Source: Mycobacterium sp. IDR2000157661 (GTDB lineage Bacteria > Actinomycetota > Actinomycetes > Mycobacteriales > Mycobacteriaceae). Taken from it: 64,000 nucleotides of DNA. Positions 59,984-64,000 of this stretch are shown piece by piece. The stretch's first letter is position 1. Each line of letters starts with the position of its first letter. A program made the position numbers and the translations under genes. The notes under the pieces were generated by a model that saw nothing but the letters and a program-made list of their open reading frames with translations, was not told the DNA's origin and did not search any database. The stretch lies in NCBI RefSeq assembly GCF_022317005.1, contig NZ_CP081006.1:4092001-4156000 (forward strand), given 5' to 3'.

Positions 59984-60772
59984 CTACCAGGACTTGACGA
60001 GCCTGTCCTTGCTCCGCTGCTCGTCCTCGCGTTGGGCGGCTGCGCGGTCCGCTTGGAACTGCGCGACCCGTTCCATGTATTCGCCGAGCGTCGCGAGCCG
60101 CAGCGGCAAACCGAACTTCGCCAGTTCCCACACGTCGAGGTCGCCTGCCGGCTTGAGTTCGTATGCCGGCTCGAGGTCGTCATGGCTGGCGGGCGTGAGG
60201 ATCAGCGGCGCGGTTCGCGGGCCGCTGCGGATGCCGGCGACCATCCCCAACATGTTGAATCCGTGGGTTGCTGCTTCCCAAGCCACTACGGCGGCTTGGA
60301 CTTTGTGTAGGTGGTGCATGGTTTCGCCGCCGGTCTTGATGGCGCGGTCGGTGTCGGTGACGTTCAGATGCGGTACCGCTTCCGCCGCGGCGTACAGGTC
60401 GGCCGCATACGGTTCGAGCGCGTCCGCCCACCCGGTCAGAACCTCGTCCGCATGGTCGCAGAGCGCCGCAGCTAGCAGCTGGTTGACGTGGGTACGCGCG
60501 GCCTGTTCGATCCCCGACGAGGCGAGCACGCGGGACGTGAGTAGGCGTTGAACAGCCTTGTCGGTGTGCGGGTCGCGGCCCTGTTCGAGCGCGCTGATCG
60601 CCGCGTTCGTCAGCTGGCCCGCTGAAGCCTTGGCGATCGGGGAGACGGCGCCGGCGAGGGCGTCGGCCCGGTCGAGGGCGTCGAGATAGGCGGCTGGCAG
60701 CGGGGCGCCGAGCGTTTCGGCTGTCTGGGCGACGGTCCGCGCGTGGGTTTGCGCCGTGATTAGGTGTTGCAT
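59984..60772 (-). CDS. Phage-type hypothetical protein, largely helical
   Basis: 262 residues, Ala-rich and helical: MQHLITAQTHARTVAQTAET...LEPYAADLYAAAEAVPHLNVTDTDRAI, and a charged C-terminal coil (RVAQFQADRAAAQREDEQRSKDRLVKSW). No membrane segment or enzymatic motif. Size and composition could fit a scaffold or adaptor, but nothing establishes this. A 97-bp gap follows with no gene. Confidence 0.65.
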   Translation of the reverse strand: MQHLITAQTHARTVAQTAETLGAPLPAAYLDALDRADALAGAVSPIAKASAGQLTNAAISALEQGRDPHTDKAVQRLLTSRVLASSGIEQAARTHVNQLLAAALCDHADEVLTGWADALEPYAADLYAAAEAVPHLNVTDTDRAIKTGGETMHHLHKVQAAVVAWEAATHGFNMLGMVAGIRSGPRTAPLILTPASHDDLEPAYELKPAGDLDVWELAKFGLPLRLATLGEYMERVAQFQADRAAAQREDEQRSKDRLVKSW

Positions 60773-60856
60773 GGTTGGTTTCCTCTCGGGCGTGGGTGAT
60801 TCATGGATGGATGGTGCTGCGGGTTAGTCGTCGACGGTCGGCGTGTGCGGTCGTAG

Positions 60857-61165
60857 TTAGCGGCCTTTGTCGACGCGCTCCGGTCCGGGTGGTGTGGTCC
60901 GGCCGACGGTCTTGCCGGCGGCGAGTCCGGCGATGACGGGCTCCTGGTCGGTGTCCGCGAACAGGGCGCGCACCCAGCGGCGTTGTTCGTCGGCGCCGTC
61001 GTCGCCCTGGTGCTGTTCGTCGTCGAGCACCTGGCCGTCGTCGGTGAATAGCTGGCGCGCGAATCGGCGGTTGACTTCTTCGGTGCGTTCGTCGCTGGTG
61101 CGTTGGGTCCTTTCAAGTTGGTGTAGGAGTCGCCGGTTGGCGTCGTCGGTGCGTTTGTCGCTCAT
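60857..61165 (-). CDS. Small acidic helical protein, unknown
   Basis: 102 residues starting at ATG 61165 behind GGAGG: MSDKRTDDANRRLLHQLERTQ...TEEVNRRFARQLFTDDGQVLDDEQHQGDDGADEQRRWVRALFADTDQEP. Two repeats of NRR(L/F)xxQL suggest a coiled coil. The start overlaps the HTH gene stop by 4 nt. Confidence 0.6.
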   Translation of the reverse strand: MSDKRTDDANRRLLHQLERTQRTSDERTEEVNRRFARQLFTDDGQVLDDEQHQGDDGADEQRRWVRALFADTDQEPVIAGLAAGKTVGRTTPPGPERVDKGR

Positions 61166-61458
61166 GTGTCCTCCGGGAAGATGTAGCGGCCGGCGACGGG
61201 TTTCATGCCGGCCGCTCTGGCTCGGTTCCTGACCGTTTTCGGCGTGCAGCCCCATTCGTCGGCAAGCTGTTTGGTCGTCTTCCATGCTGGCGAATCGGGG
61301 TGCTGTGGCTTTCCCGCTGCGGAAAGTTCCCTGTTCAGGGCGGCGTGCAGATCCCGTAGTGCGGTCGGGACAGTGATGCCGAACTGCTGGCGCCGGCGGA
61401 TTTCTTCGCCGATCCAGTACGCCGCTCGGCTGATGTGGTGCCGTGACAGGCCGCTCAC
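61162..61458 (-). CDS. Helix-turn-helix protein
   Basis: 98 residues from GTG 61458. The C-terminal half is a clear winged or MerR-like helix-turn-helix: TTKQLADEWGCTPKTVRNRARAAGMKPVAGRYIFPED. The N-terminus (LSRHHISRAAYWIGEEIRRRQQ) is helical. Candidate transcription factor or excisionase of the element. The GTGA overlap with the 46-residue gene decides the start; the open frame continues upstream. Confidence 0.7.
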   Translation of the reverse strand: MSGLSRHHISRAAYWIGEEIRRRQQFGITVPTALRDLHAALNRELSAAGKPQHPDSPAWKTTKQLADEWGCTPKTVRNRARAAGMKPVAGRYIFPEDT

Positions 61459-61595
61459 GGATCTGGCCGATCGCCGCAGTGGATGCAGACGCCGCGCCGG
61501 CCGCGGATGGTGTGCCCGCAGTTGATGGTGCGTTCGGCTTCGTCGAGGTCGCGCACGGCGGCGCGCCACTCGTCGACTTCGGATGGTGTGGTCAC
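61455..61595 (-). CDS. 46-residue Cys-rich protein
   Basis: VTTPSEVDEWRAAVRDLDEA then ERTINCGHTIRGRRGVCIHC and GDRPDP. Three Cys with an adjacent His (CGH...CIHC) form a probable zinc knuckle. GTG 61595 and the TGA at its end both sit in 4-nt overlaps with neighbours, strong evidence of translation. Confidence 0.65.
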   Translation of the reverse strand: MTTPSEVDEWRAAVRDLDEAERTINCGHTIRGRRGVCIHCGDRPDP

Positions 61596-61960
61596 GACCA
61601 CGGCCTGACCAGGTAGGCGCGAATTGTCTGCGTGGTCGGGTCGGTCATCACCTGGAAGAAGCCGAGGGACCGCCCGTCGGGGTCATCCGGCAGCGCGGTT
61701 CCGTCCGAAATGGGCTGCTCGGCAGCAGGATCGGGCTGCCAAATGTGGCTGACGGTGCCGGTACCGGCCGGCGTAATGTCGGCTGTCGATTCGATGCGAC
61801 GCCCGTCGGAGTACCGGCCGGTGTCACCGAACAGCGCGGCCAGGTCTGCAACGTTGTTCACCGGCGGCGGGACGGCGCCGTCGTCGTCGGTTGTCCATGA
61901 TCTGAGGATCGCCGCCGCGTATTTGAGCGCGTCGTCGGCGCGAACGGGGCGCGGTGTCAT
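61592..61960 (-). CDS. Hypothetical phage protein
   Basis: 122 residues from ATG 61960: MTPRPVRADDALKYAAAILRSWTTDDDG...VADLAALFGDTGRY...GFFQVMTDPTTQTIRAYLVRPWS. No motif recognised. Overlaps the WhiB-like gene and the 46-residue gene by 4 nt each, so part of a coupled run. Confidence 0.65.
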   Translation of the reverse strand: MTPRPVRADDALKYAAAILRSWTTDDDGAVPPPVNNVADLAALFGDTGRYSDGRRIESTADITPAGTGTVSHIWQPDPAAEQPISDGTALPDDPDGRSLGFFQVMTDPTTQTIRAYLVRPWS

Positions 61961-62250
61961 TGGTTCACGCGCCCGGTCGACGTGACCACTCGTCCGGCGA
62001 TGACACCGTGCGGTCGCTGAGAGGGCCGCAGGCCGTCCACATAGGCGCGACACGGCACCAGGCTGGGGCACTCCGCGCACAGCGCCAGAGCGGCCGCTCT
62101 GGCCGTGTCGAGTTCGTCTCTGGTGGGTTCGCCGTCGGCGCGCTGCACGGCAACGGTCCTCTCGTACAGGTCCGCCTTGCCTTTGCATCGGGCGCCGGGA
62201 AGGTCGGGAACGCCGGCGAGTAGCGCGCTCATGGTCCGCCAATCGGGCAT
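61957..62250 (-). CDS. WhiB-family iron-sulfur regulator (phage type)
   Basis: 97 residues. Four Cys in WhiB spacing: Cys22, Cys58, Cys61, Cys67 (ARCKG...ALCAECPSLVPCRAY), ligands for a [4Fe-4S] cluster. The turn after the cluster reads GVIAGR where host WhiB proteins have GVWGG, followed by a short basic tail (RVVTSTGRVNQ). WhiB proteins bind the principal sigma factor and redirect transcription. Phage WhiB proteins (for example that of mycobacteriophage TM4) down-regulate host WhiB functions and cause superinfection exclusion; whether this one does is unknown. Confidence 0.85.
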   Translation of the reverse strand: MPDWRTMSALLAGVPDLPGARCKGKADLYERTVAVQRADGEPTRDELDTARAAALALCAECPSLVPCRAYVDGLRPSQRPHGVIAGRVVTSTGRVNQ

Positions 62251-62256
62251 GTGGGT

Positions 62257-62472
62257 TTACTCCTCGGTGTCGTCGATTTGGTAGATCGGCTCGGTGATGT
62301 CTCGAACTGCGGGCGGTGTGGCCGGCGCGCAGTGGTCGCAGCGGCGCGCCGGGTCGACGGGTGTGTGGTCCGGGCCGAGCCGCCAGCCGTTCGGGTCGCA
62401 GCGACGACAGGCGCGGATCGCGGCAACCCGCTCGGCGCGGACGCTCTGCTCAATGGCGCTCCGACGGCTCAT
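62257..62472 (-). CDS. Small zinc-ribbon-like protein
   Basis: 71 residues: SRRSAIEQSVRAERVAAIRACRRCDPNGWRL...RRCDHCAPATPPAVRDI. Two CxxC pairs (RACRRC and RRCDHC) about 20 residues apart form a typical phage zinc ribbon. Lies 6 bp before the WhiB-like gene. Probably nucleic-acid- or protein-binding; function unknown. Confidence 0.7.
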   Translation of the reverse strand: MSRRSAIEQSVRAERVAAIRACRRCDPNGWRLGPDHTPVDPARRCDHCAPATPPAVRDITEPIYQIDDTEE

Positions 62473-62954
62473 CGGACAACCCGATCGCGTGCTCGCGCGC
62501 GCGCTGGTGCCGTACCCGAGAAACGCAACGACAGGCTGCCGCCCTCGCTTCGCTCGGTTGCCACGTAAACGCTGCTGTTCGCTTGCCGTTGTTCGACGCT
62601 GCCGTGTTGCTGTCGATCGGGACGCTGCCGGCGTCGAGTGGTGGGGCGCGCTTGGCGGCAGACAGGCAGCGGCAAGAGACCAGAAAGCAGATCAGTGGCA
62701 AGGGGGCGGAGCCCCCGCCGCAGCCTGTTTTCGGGGCTCGACGGTCGCGCTGGGAGCGCGGCAGCGGTTACGTCTGCAAACTCATCGCTGACACAAGCTT
62801 GCGATGGTTCGAGACGTACCCATATGTCCCGGTGGGACATTGAAGTATCGCCGCAGTTCACGGCGGGCGCGCGTGTAGCAAGGTTGAACACAGCCATAGG
62901 TCTGTCCCACCCGGAGTCCCACTGGGACAAGCACTTTCCAGCAAACACATTCAC
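62469..62954 (-). CDS. Doubtful ORF spanning the control region
   Basis: A 161-codon frame whose GTG overlaps the upstream gene stop (GTGA) and whose TGA overlaps the next gene start (ATGA), as real coupled genes do. Against it: codons have many A/T third positions, unlike every neighbour; the protein (SQWDSGWDRPMAVFNLATR...) has no fold signature and ends in Arg/Pro-rich sequence; and it covers palindromes and a GC hairpin. I regard the 478-bp stretch as mainly regulatory, but translation is possible. Confidence 0.25.
   Translation of the reverse strand: MNVFAGKCLSQWDSGWDRPMAVFNLATRAPAVNCGDTSMSHRDIWVRLEPSQACVSDEFADVTAAALPARPSSPENRLRRGLRPLATDLLSGLLPLPVCRQARPTTRRRQRPDRQQHGSVEQRQANSSVYVATERSEGGSLSLRFSGTAPARARARDRVVR
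62703..62717. repeat. GC hairpin GGGGGC-GGA-GCCCCC
   Basis: A perfect 6-bp stem with 3-nt loop in the middle of the intergenic-like stretch. No T-tract on either side, so a terminator is not clearly supported; it may limit read-through between the upstream and WhiB gene groups. Confidence 0.4.
62824..62928. promoter_or_regulatory. Paired operator-like palindromes (GTCCC-N3-GGGAC)
   Basis: ATGTCCC-GGT-GGGACAT (62824-62840) and AGTCCC-ACT-GGGACA (62915-62929, core GTCCCACTGGGAC) share one 15-bp design with centres 90 bp apart. A further half-site TGTCCC lies at 62903-62908, 12 bp before the second. They precede the zinc-ribbon/WhiB gene group, as expected for binding sites of an element repressor. 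No repressor gene is recognised in the window. Confidence 0.55.
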
Positions 62955-63502
62955 CACCCGCCGGCGGCATCGTCGGGGGGTTTGAGAGCCCGCTGTCTAC
63001 GCTTGCGGCTTGTCTCCCTCGAACGCTTCTCGAAGACCGTCTTCGGCTTGTTCTCATCGCGCAGGTAGAGGTATCGGTAACCGCCCTGCATCGCCACCCA
63101 GATGCCCGCTTCAACCAACTGTTTCGCTTCGCGAGTCGCCTTCCAGCCGCGTACTTCCCGCTCCGGGATGAACCAGGACTCCAAGTCGCCGAGCACGGAT
63201 TCGGCGGCGAGGAAATCGCGGCCGCGGGTCTGGTCGTTCGCCCACGAAAGCGCCTTCCAATACAGGCCAAGCGCGGCCATTCCGACGTTGTTGAGCCAGG
63301 GATCCTTCCAGTCGTCGTCGCTCATCAGAATCCACAGCATCGACGGATCGGAACGCGCGTTGGTCGGGTCGGAGCCAGCGGACACCGCCGCGTAGGTGTG
63401 CATCGTGTCGAGCGCCCGGTCGAGCCGATCGCGCCGCGACGGCCGGCCCGGTCGACGGCGCCGCCGCGGCATACCCCAGAACGCCAGCTGCTCAGTCACC
63501 AT
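62951..63502 (-). CDS. Probable phage replication/primosome-type protein
   Basis: 183 residues from ATG 63502 (MVTEQLAFWG...). The central part MLWILMSDDDWKDPWLNNVGMAALGLYWKALSWANDQ...EAKQLVEAGIWVAMQGGYRYL has the spacing of actinophage winged-helix replication-initiator proteins (A-x-GLY-x2-A-x-SW, then L-x-EAG-x-W). The C-terminus is strongly basic (KTVFEKRSRETSRKRRQRALK). Assignment is by pattern, not by a specific motif. It overlaps the 64-residue gene (TGATG). Confidence 0.55.
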   Translation of the reverse strand: MVTEQLAFWGMPRRRRRPGRPSRRDRLDRALDTMHTYAAVSAGSDPTNARSDPSMLWILMSDDDWKDPWLNNVGMAALGLYWKALSWANDQTRGRDFLAAESVLGDLESWFIPEREVRGWKATREAKQLVEAGIWVAMQGGYRYLYLRDENKPKTVFEKRSRETSRKRRQRALKPPDDAAGGW

Positions 63503-63696
63503 CACGCGTCCTGAGGGTGGGTCTCCGCGTCGCGGGCGGCGGTGGCGGCGTCGAGTAGTCGGCCGGCCAGTTCGATCGCGAACTGGCCGGTCACCGAGAA
63601 CGGATCGGTACCTGAGCCGATAGCAAGCGAGACCCGCCCCGGCCGCGACGCATTGGGCGCGACATGGACAGTGGGCGTATCGGGTGGCCGATTCAC
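63502..63696 (-). CDS. Small hypothetical phage protein
   Basis: 64 residues: a Pro/Thr-rich N-terminus (MNRPPDTPTVHVAP), then GRVSLAIGSGTDPFSVTGQFAIELAGRLLDAATAARDAE. Coupled at both ends by overlaps. No motif recognised. Confidence 0.6.
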   Translation of the reverse strand: MNRPPDTPTVHVAPNASRPGRVSLAIGSGTDPFSVTGQFAIELAGRLLDAATAARDAETHPQDA

Positions 63697-63929
63697 GCGA
63701 CACCGCTGGGCTTCGTGGCGGTGGACGGCCGGAACAGTTCGGCGAGCCGCATCCGCTGCTCATCAGTGAGTGGCGGCGCCGTTGAGAGCACCCGTTCGAT
63801 GTAGTCGGCTGCCTGCGCTTCTTTGAATCCGCGCTTGGCTTCGATCAGATCGACGTCATCGTCGGGCCGGGATCGGCTCAGGGCGCCGATCTTGGCTCGG
63901 TGATGCGCCGCGGCCTTCGAGAGGGCCAT
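63693..63929 (-). CDS. Small hypothetical phage protein
   Basis: 78 residues: MALSKAAAHHRAKIGALSRS...DLIEAKRGFKEAQAADYIERVLSTAPPLTDEQRMRLAELF. The second half (ADYIERVLSTAPPLTDEQRMRLAELF) is a short helical module common in actinobacterial prophage genes of unknown function. GAGG before the ATG gives a good ribosome-binding site; it overlaps the next gene by 4 nt. Confidence 0.65.
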   Translation of the reverse strand: MALSKAAAHHRAKIGALSRSRPDDDVDLIEAKRGFKEAQAADYIERVLSTAPPLTDEQRMRLAELFRPSTATKPSGVA

Positions 63930-63938
63930 TGGAACCTC

Positions 63939-64000
63939 TTATTCGCGTGAGGGATTTCCCTCCGCGAGAGGCTCTGGCAGACCACCCGACCCTTGCGGGC
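63939..64000 (-). CDS. Possible C-terminal end of an upstream gene
   Basis: On the minus strand a frame enters from the window edge and ends at TAA (63939-63941): PQGSGGLPEPLAEGNPSRE. It stops 9 nt before the next ATG, in the spacing of an operon neighbour. Too short to identify. Confidence 0.3.
   Translation of the reverse strand, partial: PQGSGGLPEPLAEGNPSRE

Larger units (their letters stand above)
55201..64000. mobile_element. Integrated phage-like element (left end; continues past window)
   Basis: From here host synteny (next expected Rv1636 to uvrB) is replaced by a tyrosine integrase, terminase subunits, HNH endonuclease, WhiB-like and many small overlapping genes typical of actinophages. 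The int end faces the host gene; the att core should lie within 55201-55331 but cannot be fixed without the other end. No portal, protease, capsid, tail or lysis gene appears in the 8.8 kb visible. Leftward genes 63929 to 56671 form one or two transcription units. Confidence 0.9.

Noticed and set aside
59887..60183. N-terminal extension of the 259-residue phage protein
   Set aside because: It lies in antisense-like Ser/Arg-rich sequence overlapping the end of the 262-residue gene; the GTG at 59886 begins normal protein sequence.

Overview
The window reads as high-GC chromosomal DNA of a rapidly growing mycobacterium (Mycolicibacterium-type). Gene order follows, in reverse, the Mycobacterium tuberculosis stretch that I recall as Rv1699 (pyrG) down to Rv1637c. 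Two features point to a rapid grower: a complete rRNA operon lies directly downstream of tyrS, the rrnB location of fast growers that is absent from M. tuberculosis, and the 16S helix-18 region is of the short type. The species cannot be named from this window.

Positions 1-10300 carry pyrG (C-terminus cut off by the window edge), the envelope genes mctB and steA, a VOC protein with a divergent TetR regulator, and a tightly overlapping run of a TPR protein, a HAD phosphatase, a 65-residue protein, tlyA, nadK and recN. Positions 10360-15972 are the rRNA operon on the minus strand, with promoter, boxA leader, 16S, spacer, 23S, 5S and terminator. Positions 16000-25200 hold tyrS, mpg, an HSL-type esterase, an ABC exporter with its own TetR regulator, a Trm112-like protein, an exported protein and a large hydrolase/acyl-CoA-synthetase fusion. 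An ABC-F ATPase follows, then the arginine operon argC-J-B-D-F-R-G-H, whose genes mostly overlap by 4 nt and which starts at a promoter overlapped by an ARG-box-like palindrome. Positions 35450-55200 hold an amine oxidase, pheS-pheT, a class III adenylyl cyclase, an MpaB-family protein with an acyl-CoA dehydrogenase, tsnR, rplT-rpmI-infC (infC apparently starting at ATC), a DUF1844 protein, lysX, a winged-helix protein, uvrA and a metallo-beta-lactamase-fold hydrolase.

From about 55.2 kb to the window end lies an integrated phage-like element. A tyrosine integrase with a small coupled upstream gene and a lipoprotein gene face right. Everything else faces left toward the integrase: a probable replication-type protein, a WhiB-like protein, several small Cys-rich or helix-turn-helix proteins, an HNH endonuclease, and both terminase subunits. 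No portal, capsid or tail gene follows the terminase. The visible end therefore looks more like a small satellite-type element (phiRv1/phiRv2-like in scale) or a rearranged prophage than a standard temperate phage. Two sets of palindromic repeats, CGACATATG next to the integrase and GTCCC-N3-GGGAC upstream of the WhiB cluster, are candidate control sites.

Several genes appear to be leaderless: a TANNNT-like -10 hexamer sits about 6-9 nt before the start codon. This pattern was used to choose some starts. No CRISPR array, insertion sequence or tRNA gene was recognised.
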